From positions 93,095-157,094 of the forward strand of contig NZ_PYVW01000010.1 in NCBI RefSeq assembly GCF_003056355.1: DNA of 64,000 bases. Reading direction: 5' to 3'. Of the stretch, positions 29,301 to 37,780 are shown in pieces. Every line of letters starts with the position of its first letter. The first letter of the stretch is position 1. Origin of the DNA: Devosia naphthalenivorans (GTDB lineage: Bacteria; Pseudomonadota; Alphaproteobacteria; Rhizobiales; Devosiaceae). The notes under the pieces were generated by a model. It was not told the origin of the DNA. It ran no database searches and was given only the letters and a program-made list of their open reading frames with translations. The position numbers were made by a program, and so were the translations under genes.

Positions 29301-31864
29301 GCGAAACCGCTAATCTCAAGCTCGATCCGCAGTTTGCCGGCACCGCGCTGGTGATGGTCGTCGACAACCGCGTCATCGCCATGCAGGCGGTGGACGTTCC
29401 CGAGGGTGGCACGACAGTGCCGCTGGAAGTGACCGGCGATTGGGGCCCCGGCGCCTATGTCACGGCCATTCTTTATCGCCCCACGGACGTCGCCGCCAAG
29501 CGCATGCCCTCGCGTGCCCTGGGCCTCGCCTTCGCCGATGTCGACCCCGGCGATCGCAAGCTCGACGTCCAGCTCGACGCCCCCGAGGTGACCCTGCCGC
29601 GCCAGAGCTTCACCGCCACCATCGATCTCGGCAATCTTGCGGCGGGCCAGCAAGCCTATGTGGCCGTTGCCGCCGTCGACCTCGGCATTCTCAATCTCAC
29701 CAACTTCAAGGTGCCCGATCCCGACGGCTGGTATTTCGGCCAGCGCCAGCTCGGTATGGATATTCGCGACCTCTATGGCTCGCTGATCGATCCGACCCAG
29801 GGCCTGCCCGGCGCCATGCGCTCGGGCGGCGACGGTGGCGGTTCCCGCCTTGGCACGCCCCCACCCACCTCGGTGCTCGTGGCGCTCCACTCCGGCATCG
29901 TCGAGGTCGATGGCGATGGCAAGGCCACCGTCACCTTCGACATGCCCGATTTCTCCGGAACCGTCCGCGTCATGGCAATGGCCTGGAGCGCGGATGCCGT
30001 GGGCCATGCTTCGGCCGATGTGATGGTGCGAGACCCCGTCGTCGTCACCCTCAGCCCACCCCGCTTCCTGCGCGTCGACGATCAGTCCCGCCTGCTTGTT
30101 GAAATCAACAACATGGACGGCGAGCCCGGCGCCTACGGCGTCTCGCTCTCGACCGGCACCGGCATCACGACCGACGCCGCCGACACCGAAGTCGAACTCG
30201 CCAAGGGTGACCGAACTTCGCTCAACCTTGCCTTGACCGGCGTTTCGATCGGCGATTGGCCGATCGCGCTGACTATCACCGCACCGGACGGCACCACCCA
30301 GACCAAGGAACTGATCCTGGGTGTTCGCCCGGTCAGCGCCCCCGTCACCACCACCCGCCTGCTGCCCATCGCGGCCGGCGAAAGCGTCACCATCGACGAC
30401 GGCTATTTCGATAGCTTCCTCGCCAATACCGGCCAGCTGACCCTTGCCGTCGGGCCATTGGCACGCCTCGACGTGCCCGGCCTGCTGCTGGCGCTTGATC
30501 GCTACCCCTATGGTTGCGCCGAACAAACCGCCAGCCGCGCCTTCCCGCTGCTTTACCTCAACGACGTGGCCAAGCTGATTGGCCTTGAAGCCGACGATAA
30601 GCTCAACAACACAGTCACCGATGCCATTGGCAGCGTACTTTCCAAGCAAACTTCGGCCGGCGGCTTCGGCCTCTGGGGTCCGTTCGATGGCGGCGACATC
30701 TGGCTCGATGGCTTCGTCACCGACTTCCTCCTGCGCGCCCAGGCGGCCGGCTACGAAGTTCCTGAGCAGGCCATGACCATGGCGCTCGACAACCTCTCAA
30801 ACCAATTGTCCTACGCCTCCGATTTCGAGGATGGCGGGGAAGGGGTCTCCTATGCGCTCTATGATCTGGCCCGCGCTGGCCGGGTCGCCATGGGCGATCT
30901 GCGCTACTACCTGGAAGCCCGCCTCGACGCCTTCGGCTCGCCGCTGGCACAGGCCCAGTTGGGCGCGGCACTCGCCCTCTATGGCGACACCGACCGCTCC
31001 AACACCGCCTTCGCAGCGGCGCTCAAAGGTCTTTCCAAACCAGAGGACACGCGTCGCTATCGCCCCGACTATGGCAGCCGCTTGCGCGACACCGCGGGCG
31101 TCCTGGCGCTTGCCGCCGAGTTCAAGCCGCAAGGCGCCGACCTGATCGGCCTTGCCGAGCAACTCGCCCAACTGTGTGACAGTGCCAAATATACCTCCAC
31201 CCAGGAGGACAGCTGGACCCTGCTCGCCGCAGCGGCCTTGGGCGAGGCCACGGCGGATGGCTCGATCACCCTCAACGGCGAAGCCCTGACCGGGGAAGTC
31301 TATCGCAGGTTCGACCAGCAGGGTTTCAAGCCCCTCGAACTCGCCAACACCGGCGATGCCGATACCGAAGCCCGGCTCACCGTCACCGGCTATCCCACCG
31401 TGGCCCCCGACGCCTCAAGCAATGGCTTCACGCTCTATCGCGAGTACTACCTCACCGACGGCACGCTGATCGATCCGCAGCTGGAACCCATTGCCCAGAA
31501 CGAGCGGCTTGTCGTCGTGCTGACCGCCCATGCCGACCAGCTTGGTTCCGGCCAGTACCTGCTCGCCGATCCTCTGCCCGCCGGCTTCGAGATCGAAAAC
31601 CCCAATCTCTCCGCCGGCGGCGCCAACGACTATAGCTGGCTGGACCTCGATGGTCCCAACCATGTGGAATCCCGCACCGACCAGTTCGTCGCCGCCTTCC
31701 GCTTTGGCGCCGACGCCGGCAGCTTCACCACCGCCTACGTGGTCCGCGCCGTCTCCCCCGGCCAGTTCGTCCTGCCCGGCGCCACCATCGAAGACATGTA
31801 CCGCCCCCAATTCCGCGCCAACACGGCATCCGGACAAATCGAGGTGACCGCCACAGGGCCATGA
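26381..31864 (+). CDS. Bacterial alpha-2-macroglobulin with N-terminal PAN/apple domain
   Basis: An 1827-residue periplasmic protease trap. A signal peptide (ending AQAQ, no lipobox Cys) is followed by a Cys-rich PAN/apple-like module (about 28-100; SCSAACAGDNICQAF), a helical TPR-like stretch (about 150-310), then macroglobulin-like beta domains. A thioester motif CAEQ (Cys1379) lies in the alpha-helical TED domain. The thioester makes it an active covalent protease trap rather than the YfaS-type without Cys. ATG 26381 follows GGGAGGG. It is paired with pbpC, the arrangement known from enterobacterial yfhM-pbpC, which links protease defence to murein repair. Confidence 0.92.
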   Translation: MLRGLGALRWLGAALVLGMGVTFAQAQDVTILQNTDLPGSDYDIIRDTDLDSCSAACAGDNICQAFTFNEKSNWCFLKSAAGEEAQFDGAVSGRINRASSAAVIEAERQAELPFPAQNLIDDARYFAQSLPQTDTPPPRAIYADLVAQADEAASAENHVGAMVAYRQALAINSNDPVVWQALAQAALTQAEAVAGQPEGDNSYDLALTASSAAMNAFLRSTEAGARADALAALANAMEFRGMWREVIATYRLSLRLQPNDAIAEHLDKVVAENGFRVTSHVVDAEAASPRICAVFSSPLGSTDLSAFVVVGDTPQAAIETEQEQICIEGLAHGSRYDIRLRAGLPSADGETLAKDVSLDVYVPDRTPFVGFANNAYVMPAGLGGGLPITSVNAEIADVMIYRIGDRSIATAVRDGIFQGNLSQYSAQNIADQVGQEVWTGEVDLAQGKPNELTTTAIPVADAIGQLQAGAYVITARVKDKDDSEYWTDMATQWFIVTDLGLTTLSGDDGLHAFVRGLTDAQPVADADVRLVAVNNEILGEARSDAEGRVTFAPGLARGTGGRAPQLLVAETADGDYAFLDLSRTAFDLTDRGVEGRPSPGPLDLFATTERGVYRPGETVFLTALLRDERANAVTDLPLTLQIERPDGVVASTQVLKDEGAGGYWAALPMVEEAMRGSWTLRLYSDPNADALSSTSFLVEDFEPERLAFEVSAEEGPFVTGEANPIEIAAKYLYGATAPDLAIEADAIVRPVTTLQGFPGYTFGRLDDTIETTREPLGVVGTTDASGNAVAEVTLPEPQVTTRPLEAQILLRLVDSNGRTIERSISRPVLATADRIGIKPAFTDATGLAEGAEARFDIVAVSPDGEAIAKTGLDWTISRVETNYQWYRDGSTWKWEAITTTREVATGTIDTPEGGPATIGANVDWGRYRVEVASTGPDATSSSYEFYAGYYYADAGSDTPDTLQVALDKPTYRVGETANLKLDPQFAGTALVMVVDNRVIAMQAVDVPEGGTTVPLEVTGDWGPGAYVTAILYRPTDVAAKRMPSRALGLAFADVDPGDRKLDVQLDAPEVTLPRQSFTATIDLGNLAAGQQAYVAVAAVDLGILNLTNFKVPDPDGWYFGQRQLGMDIRDLYGSLIDPTQGLPGAMRSGGDGGGSRLGTPPPTSVLVALHSGIVEVDGDGKATVTFDMPDFSGTVRVMAMAWSADAVGHASADVMVRDPVVVTLSPPRFLRVDDQSRLLVEINNMDGEPGAYGVSLSTGTGITTDAADTEVELAKGDRTSLNLALTGVSIGDWPIALTITAPDGTTQTKELILGVRPVSAPVTTTRLLPIAAGESVTIDDGYFDSFLANTGQLTLAVGPLARLDVPGLLLALDRYPYGCAEQTASRAFPLLYLNDVAKLIGLEADDKLNNTVTDAIGSVLSKQTSAGGFGLWGPFDGGDIWLDGFVTDFLLRAQAAGYEVPEQAMTMALDNLSNQLSYASDFEDGGEGVSYALYDLARAGRVAMGDLRYYLEARLDAFGSPLAQAQLGAALALYGDTDRSNTAFAAALKGLSKPEDTRRYRPDYGSRLRDTAGVLALAAEFKPQGADLIGLAEQLAQLCDSAKYTSTQEDSWTLLAAAALGEATADGSITLNGEALTGEVYRRFDQQGFKPLELANTGDADTEARLTVTGYPTVAPDASSNGFTLYREYYLTDGTLIDPQLEPIAQNERLVVVLTAHADQLGSGQYLLADPLPAGFEIENPNLSAGGANDYSWLDLDGPNHVESRTDQFVAAFRFGADAGSFTTAYVVRAVSPGQFVLPGATIEDMYRPQFRANTASGQIEVTATGP

Positions 31865-31971
31865 ATGGAGTGAGCACACCTCCTGAAATGGTAGGGGCAC
31901 TCAAGCTCACCCTCCCACCGCGCCGCACCTTCCCCCTTGACGGGGGGAGCCGGGATACTTTGCTCACTCGG

Positions 31972-32046
31972 CGTCATTCCCGCGAAAGCGGGAATCTCAC
32001 TTCACTTCACCACAAAAGTGGGATTCCCGCTTTCGCGGGAATGACG
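31972..32046. repeat. Family A intergenic palindrome, copy 5
   Basis: Canonical arms (CGTCATTCCCGCGAAAGCGGG and complement) between the alpha-2-macroglobulin and pbpC genes, just 30 bases before the pbpC start. Confidence 0.9.
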
Positions 32047-32076
32047 TGATGGATTGAAAATGACGTCGGGGGTGAA

Positions 32077-34203
32077 ATGACCGTTCAGGAAGCACCCAAA
32101 CCAAACCCGTGGCCCCGCCGGCTAACCCTAGCCGCGTTCAGCCTCTTCGTGCTCGCCACCGCCGGCACCATCCAGCTCACCTCCACCATCGCCACCATCA
32201 CTCAAACCCTGCCACCCACTCCCCAGCTCACCACCCTCCCAGTCTCGACCACCGTCGCCGACCGCAACGGCGCCCTCCTGCGCCCCTTCACCACCGCCGA
32301 CGGCCGCTGGCGCCTGCCGGTCGACCGCGCCGCCGTCGATCCACGCTTCCTTGCCATGCTGATCGCCTACGAGGACCGCTCCTTCCACGAGCACGATGGC
32401 ATCGCTTGGTCCTCTATGGTCCGCGCCGCCGCACAGTTCATCGGGGCAGGAGGGCGCGTGGTGTCCGGCGGCTCCACCCTCACCATGCAAACTGCCCGCC
32501 TCATCGAAGGCCAGCCCACCCGCAACTGGTGGGGCAAGCTGCGCCAGATGGTGCACGCCAGCCGCCTTGAGCAGGAACTCAGCAAAGACCAGATCATCGA
32601 CCTCTACCTGACCCTCGCGCCCTATGGCGGCAATATCGAGGGCATCCGCGCGGCAACGCTCGCCTATTTCGGCAAGGAGCCCAACCGCCTCACGACCGCC
32701 GAAGCCGCGCTGCTCGTCGCGCTGCCGCAATCCCCCGAAGCCCGCCGCCCCGATCGGGACCCCAACGCCGCACAAGCCAGCCGCAACATGGTGCTCGACC
32801 GCCTCGTTGCCATGGATGCCCTGGGCGAGGAAGAAGCCCTTGCCGCCAAGCGCGAGCCGGTCCCCACCGCCCGCCGCGCCTTCCCCATGCTCGCGGCGCA
32901 CATGGCCGAGCAAGCCACCAGATCGCAGCCCACCGCGCGCACCATCGAACTGACCATCGACAAGCGCCTGCAGGATGCCCTTGAACGCCTCGGCGCCGCC
33001 CGCGCGCGCCTCATCGACCCCAAGGCTTCCGTCGCCATCATCGCCGCCGATATCGCCAGCGGTGACATTCTCGCCTCCGTCGGCTCGGCCGGCTTGCTCG
33101 CTACCGAGAGCAACGGCTTTGTCGACATGACCACTGCCATCCGTTCACCCGGCTCGACCCTGAAACCCCTGATCTATGGCCTGGCGTTCGAGCTTGGCCT
33201 CGCCCACCCGCAAAGCCTCATCGAGGATCGCCCGACAGCATTCGGCGGATACGTCCCGGTCAATTTCGATGGCTTCAGCCGTGGCACCGTCACCATCCAC
33301 GATGCCCTCACCGAATCCCTCAACGTCCCCGCCGTCGTCGTCCTCGACGCTGTTGGTCCCGCGCGGCTCGTGTCCCGCCTTCGTCGCGCTCATGCCGACC
33401 CGCGGCTTCCGGTCAACACTGCCCCCAGTCTTGCGGTCGGTTTGGGCGGCGTCGGCATCAGCCTGCGCGATCTTGTCTCCGTTTATGCCGCCATCGCCAA
33501 TCAAGGCCGGGCAATCACGCTGCAAGACGGCAGCAAAAGCGAAGCACGCTCGCAGCAAAACGACATCAAACCCGCCGTGCTTGACCCGCTTGCTGCCTGG
33601 TATGTCGCCGATATCCTGGCTGACGTACCGCCCCCGCTCAACGGCTCCCCCGGCCGCATCGCCTATAAAACCGGCACCTCCTATGGCTATCGCGACGGCT
33701 GGGCCATCGGCTTCGACGGCAAGACCGCCATCGGCGTCTGGGTCGGCCGCCCCGACGGTGCCCCGGTTCCTGGCCTCTCCGGGATCACCGGCGCCGCCCC
33801 GATTTTGTTTGAAGCCTTCGACCGCCTGGGAGATCGGAAAGCCCCGCTACCAAGGGCTCCTGCGGGCGCACTCCTCGCCTCCAACACCGAACTCCCGTCC
33901 CCCCTCCGCCGCTTCCGCCACCCCGACGATGACAAGGTCATCCGCGAAGCCGCCCCCGAAATCGCCTTCCCCGGCGACGGTGTCGATGTGGATCTCGGCC
34001 TTGGCACAGGCGAAGCCTCCCGTCTCATGGTCAAGGTGCGTAACGGGGTGCCACCATTCACTTATTTCGCCAACGGCGCCCCCATCGGCCGCCCCGATTT
34101 CGCCCGCCAAAACAGCTGGATGCCCGACGGCCCCGGCTTCGTCACCCTCTCCGTCGTCGACGCAAAGGGCCGCGGCGACACCGTCACCGTCTTCCTGAAC
34201 TAA
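32077..34203 (+). CDS. pbpC: Penicillin-binding protein 1C
   Basis: A 708-residue bifunctional peptidoglycan synthase. One N-terminal membrane span is followed by a GT51 transglycosylase domain (YEDRSFHEHDG with the catalytic Glu; GGSTLTMQTARL), then a transpeptidase with Ser360-x-x-Lys363 (GSTLKP), SLN in TESLNVP and KTGT (about residue 531). A C-terminal PBP1C-specific beta domain (about 610-705) closes it. It probably helps rebuild murein after attack, together with the macroglobulin upstream. Its stop overlaps the end of the convergent LacI gene. Confidence 0.94.
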   Translation: MTVQEAPKPNPWPRRLTLAAFSLFVLATAGTIQLTSTIATITQTLPPTPQLTTLPVSTTVADRNGALLRPFTTADGRWRLPVDRAAVDPRFLAMLIAYEDRSFHEHDGIAWSSMVRAAAQFIGAGGRVVSGGSTLTMQTARLIEGQPTRNWWGKLRQMVHASRLEQELSKDQIIDLYLTLAPYGGNIEGIRAATLAYFGKEPNRLTTAEAALLVALPQSPEARRPDRDPNAAQASRNMVLDRLVAMDALGEEEALAAKREPVPTARRAFPMLAAHMAEQATRSQPTARTIELTIDKRLQDALERLGAARARLIDPKASVAIIAADIASGDILASVGSAGLLATESNGFVDMTTAIRSPGSTLKPLIYGLAFELGLAHPQSLIEDRPTAFGGYVPVNFDGFSRGTVTIHDALTESLNVPAVVVLDAVGPARLVSRLRRAHADPRLPVNTAPSLAVGLGGVGISLRDLVSVYAAIANQGRAITLQDGSKSEARSQQNDIKPAVLDPLAAWYVADILADVPPPLNGSPGRIAYKTGTSYGYRDGWAIGFDGKTAIGVWVGRPDGAPVPGLSGITGAAPILFEAFDRLGDRKAPLPRAPAGALLASNTELPSPLRRFRHPDDDKVIREAAPEIAFPGDGVDVDLGLGTGEASRLMVKVRNGVPPFTYFANGAPIGRPDFARQNSWMPDGPGFVTLSVVDAKGRGDTVTVFLN

Positions 34204-35222
34204 CCGCCCGAGCTTTGCCGTACCACGATGCGCGGCTCCACCACGAAGTGCTCGCTTTTGGTGCGTCCCTTGATCCGCTCGATCAGCAATCGCGCCGATT
34301 TCAGGCCCAGCAACTCCCCCGATTGGTCAACGCTTGTGAGGCTATTCTGCGCAAAATCGCAGTGCCGCGTATTGTCGTGTCCCACGATCGCCAAGTCTTC
34401 CGGAATGCGCAGGCCCATTTCCGTCGCAACGCTGATCACTTCGAGCGCAATGAAATCGGTCCAGCAAAACAGCGCCTCGGGAATAACCGGACCCTGCAGC
34501 AATTTGCGCGTCGCCGCCTGGATTTCCCGCGGCGTCTGCCCGGCGCGTAGAACATTGATGAAGCTGCCCAGATCCTGCTCGATCATCTCGCGGCGATAGC
34601 CCAGTTCGCGCTCCTCGATGATGGTCGAGGTGTGGCTGGCAAGGCTCAGCATGGCGATATGGCGATAGCCATTCCCGACGAGGTGCCGCACCACCAGTTG
34701 CGCACTCAACTGGTCATCATTGTTGACCGTGTCATAGCCGCCCGATTGCGGTGCAAAATGCCCGATTGCCACCATCGGCTTGATTGCGGCCGTGGCTTCC
34801 AGCCGGCCCTGGTCCTCCGCCGTGCCGATCAGGATCAGCCCGTCCATCTGGCTGTCGATCATGGAATCCACCAGCCCTTCCTCGATATGGGTCGTGGATT
34901 GGCTGATCCCCAGCATCAGCCGATAGGGCGTGCGTTCCAGCGCCGTGTTGATGCCGGCCAGGATGTCGGAGAAAAACGGATTGCGAATATCGGGCAGGAT
35001 CAGCCCCAGCGTATAGGTCTGCCCCCGCATCCCCCGCGCTGAAGCGAGCGGCCGATAGTTGAGCTTGTCCATCGAGGCGCGCACTTTGCTGCGCAGGCCG
35101 TCGCTGACCCCATAGGCATCGCGCAGCACCTTGGATACCGCCGCAACCGACACGCCGGCGTCGGTCGCGACGTCCTTGATGGTGATGCGATCGCTCCCGC
35201 GCGTCGCCTTGATTTCAGCCAT
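34200..35222 (-). CDS. LacI-family transcriptional repressor of the rhamnoside locus
   Basis: A 340-residue regulator: LacI HTH (ITIKDVATDAGVSVAAVSKVLRD), hinge helix around NYRPLASARGM, and a periplasmic-binding-like sensor domain. It is divergent from the GH78/ABC operon with a 123-base gap containing two tandem operator-like repeats, so it very likely represses that operon and releases on binding a rhamnose-type sugar; the effector is inference. Confidence 0.92.
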   Translation of the reverse strand: MAEIKATRGSDRITIKDVATDAGVSVAAVSKVLRDAYGVSDGLRSKVRASMDKLNYRPLASARGMRGQTYTLGLILPDIRNPFFSDILAGINTALERTPYRLMLGISQSTTHIEEGLVDSMIDSQMDGLILIGTAEDQGRLEATAAIKPMVAIGHFAPQSGGYDTVNNDDQLSAQLVVRHLVGNGYRHIAMLSLASHTSTIIEERELGYRREMIEQDLGSFINVLRAGQTPREIQAATRKLLQGPVIPEALFCWTDFIALEVISVATEMGLRIPEDLAIVGHDNTRHCDFAQNSLTSVDQSGELLGLKSARLLIERIKGRTKSEHFVVEPRIVVRQSSGG

Positions 35223-35284
35223 TCCACCGTCCTCTTGCCCCGCTCGATTTCATATCACAACACTCTTGCCAAGCTAGCGAAAAT

Positions 35285-35312
35285 GTAGAACGGTACACGT
35301 AGAACGATACAC
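35285..35312 (+). promoter_or_regulatory. Tandem 14-bp operator-like repeats upstream of the GH78 operon
   Basis: GTAGAACGGTACAC (35285-35298) immediately followed by GTAGAACGATACAC (35299-35312), one mismatch. Each has GTA-N6-TAC dyad symmetry with a central CG-containing step, as LacI-family sites do. They lie 33 bases before the GTG start, well placed to block transcription. Confidence 0.6.
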
Positions 35313-35345
35313 GGCTGGAAAAACCAGCTTCGAGGAGGAACACCA

Positions 35346-37724
35346 GTGAACCAGATGACGTCAGCGCTTGCGCTCGATTCCGCTCCAGATCTGGGAGCCC
35401 GCTGGGTCGCTGAAATGGTTCGCCCGCTGGCCGATCAGGGTGTCGGTACGCCTGCATCGTTTCTCAGCAAGTCGTTCACCATCGACACGCCCACCGGCTC
35501 GGAAACGCTGCGCATCAGTGCGCTCGGCCTTTATCGCTGTTTCATCAATGGCCGGCGCGTCGGCAATGATCTGCTGACCCCCGGCTGGACAACTTACGAC
35601 AAGCGCCTGTCCTTCCAGAGCTACCAGGTCGGCGACCTGCTGAAACACGGTGAAAACACCATCACCATATGGCTTGGCGACGGCTGGCTGCGCTCGCCGC
35701 TGATGTGGGGCGGCCATCCGATCGTAAACACCTGGGGCGACAAGATCGCGGCCATTGCCGAGTTGCGCATGGGCGGCGACCTCCTGCTTGTCACCGACGC
35801 CAACTGGCAAAGCGGCGAACTCCCAATCCGCAAGTCCGGCATCTATTACGGCGAAGATTTCGACGCCCGCATCGAGCCAAAGGCCACCGCTGGCACCGAA
35901 GCCATCGCCTTCGATCGCGCCATTCTCGTGCCCCACGAAACCACTCCGGTGCGCGAGCTTGCTCCGCTCAGTCCAGTCAAATCCTGGTCTGACGAGCAGG
36001 GCCGCACCATTCATGATTTCGGCCAGAACATCGGTGGTTACGTCGCCTTCACCGTCGCTGGCGAATCCGGGGCCGTGGTCCATGTCGAGCATGCCGAAGT
36101 GCTGGACAAGGACGGCAACTTCTACAACGGCAATTTCCGCACCGCCGAAGCCCAGATCACCTATACGCTGGCTGGCGGTGGCGACGAACATTATCGCCCC
36201 CACTTCACCTTCCAAGGCTTCCGCTACGCCCGCGTCACCATCACCGGCAATGCCACGGTGAGCCACATCCAGTCTGTGCCGATCAGTTCGGTCACCGAAG
36301 CCAAGGCCAGCTTCACCTCCGGCCATCTGCTGGTTGACCGGCTGGTCCTCAACACACTCTGGTCCCAGCGTGGCAACTTCATCGAAGTGCCCACCGATTG
36401 TCCGCAGCGCGACGAGCGCCTAGGCTGGACCGGCGATGCGCAGGTTTTTGCCGGCACCGCCTGCTATCTCGCCGATGCGCATGGCTTCTTGACCAAGTGG
36501 GTCCGCGACGTAATGGCCGACCAGCGCGAGGATGGCGCCGTGCCCCATGTCGTGCCCGACCCGACCCGTCAAAATCCGGAGCACTATCCCGGCTTTTTCG
36601 GCTCGACCGGCTGGGGCGATGCCATTGCCGTGGTGCCATGGCAATTGTACCTGCACTATGGCGACGAGGCGATCCTGCGCGAGGCGCTGCCCGCCATGGT
36701 CAAATGGGTCGATTTTGTCTGGTCCATCAGCGATGGCCCCATCGTCTCGCCGCCGCGCCAATGGGGTGGCCGTGGCTTCTCCTTTGGCGATTGGCTCCAG
36801 CCTAGCGGTCCCTCGGCCAAGCCCTTGCCCACCATCGGCGACGATGCCGCCGCCACCATCTATCTCTTCATTACCTCCACCTTGACCGCCCGCATCGCGC
36901 GGATTGCCGGCAACGCCGACATCGCCGAACGGCTGGAAAAGATGGCCGCCGAAGTGCGCTCCGCTTTTGCGCGCGAGTTCATCACCGCCTCGGGGCGCCT
37001 CGCCTATGATGACCAGACCTCCTATGCCCTGGCGATTCTGCATGACCTGATCCCGCCCGAGCACATGGAAGCGGCCAAGCGCTACTTCAAGGCAAGTATC
37101 GCCCGCGCCGAAGGCCGCATCGGTACCGGGTTCATCGGTACGCCGGCTCTCCTGCCGGCCCTGCTCAAGATCGGCGAACCCGGCCTTGCCGCCGATGTGT
37201 TCCTGCAGGAAGACGTGCCTGGTTGGCTGTATCAGGTGAAAATGGGCGCAACCACCATCTGGGAGCGCTGGGATGCCATCCAACCCGACGGCATCATCTA
37301 CAATCCCCAGATGAACTCCTACAATCACTATGCCTATGGCGCCGTCTGCCAATGGCTGTTCGAGGCGGTGGCCGGCTTTCGCCCGGACCCCGAAGATCCC
37401 GGCTTTGCCACCATCGTCTTCGAACCCACCATCATTGCCGACCTTTCCCCCGTTTCGGCCGAACACCTTTCGCCCCGCGGTCCGATCCGCGCCGGCTGGG
37501 CAGCCGAGGACGAAAGCGTGCGTTACCAGGTCGAAGTCCCGCAAGGCTCGCGCGGCCTGCTGCGGCTCCCTGCGGACTATCGCGACATTGCCGTCGATGG
37601 CGCCGGGTGGAACGGACAAGGCGATCTGCCTCTCAGCGCCGGCGCCCACACCATCACTTTCAGCTACACGCCACCGCCCCGCAAGCCGCGGGCGGAATAC
37701 AGCATCAATGCTCGCACGCCCTGA
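35346..37724 (+). CDS. Alpha-L-rhamnosidase, GH78
   Basis: A 792-residue protein without a signal peptide, hence probably cytosolic, acting on imported rhamnosides. N-terminal beta-sandwich domains (about 10-290) precede the (alpha/alpha)6 catalytic barrel containing the GH78 signature DCPQRDERLGWTGD (about residues 348-361) and a C-terminal beta domain. It should hydrolyse terminal alpha-L-rhamnose. GTG 35346 is well spaced from CGAGGAGG; an ATG nine bases in is an alternative. First gene of a five-gene operon with an ABC importer. Confidence 0.92.
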   Translation: MNQMTSALALDSAPDLGARWVAEMVRPLADQGVGTPASFLSKSFTIDTPTGSETLRISALGLYRCFINGRRVGNDLLTPGWTTYDKRLSFQSYQVGDLLKHGENTITIWLGDGWLRSPLMWGGHPIVNTWGDKIAAIAELRMGGDLLLVTDANWQSGELPIRKSGIYYGEDFDARIEPKATAGTEAIAFDRAILVPHETTPVRELAPLSPVKSWSDEQGRTIHDFGQNIGGYVAFTVAGESGAVVHVEHAEVLDKDGNFYNGNFRTAEAQITYTLAGGGDEHYRPHFTFQGFRYARVTITGNATVSHIQSVPISSVTEAKASFTSGHLLVDRLVLNTLWSQRGNFIEVPTDCPQRDERLGWTGDAQVFAGTACYLADAHGFLTKWVRDVMADQREDGAVPHVVPDPTRQNPEHYPGFFGSTGWGDAIAVVPWQLYLHYGDEAILREALPAMVKWVDFVWSISDGPIVSPPRQWGGRGFSFGDWLQPSGPSAKPLPTIGDDAAATIYLFITSTLTARIARIAGNADIAERLEKMAAEVRSAFAREFITASGRLAYDDQTSYALAILHDLIPPEHMEAAKRYFKASIARAEGRIGTGFIGTPALLPALLKIGEPGLAADVFLQEDVPGWLYQVKMGATTIWERWDAIQPDGIIYNPQMNSYNHYAYGAVCQWLFEAVAGFRPDPEDPGFATIVFEPTIIADLSPVSAEHLSPRGPIRAGWAAEDESVRYQVEVPQGSRGLLRLPADYRDIAVDGAGWNGQGDLPLSAGAHTITFSYTPPPRKPRAEYSINARTP

Positions 37725-37780
37725 TCAACAGGCGGCGGCATGAACGGCCCGCATGGTGCGGGCAAATGGGAGAGAGACCA

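Noticed and set aside
28172..30649. 825-codon open frame opposite the macroglobulin gene
   Set aside because: Gly/Asp/Ala-rich shadow of a high-GC gene in the antisense frame; the sense strand has a clear family match.
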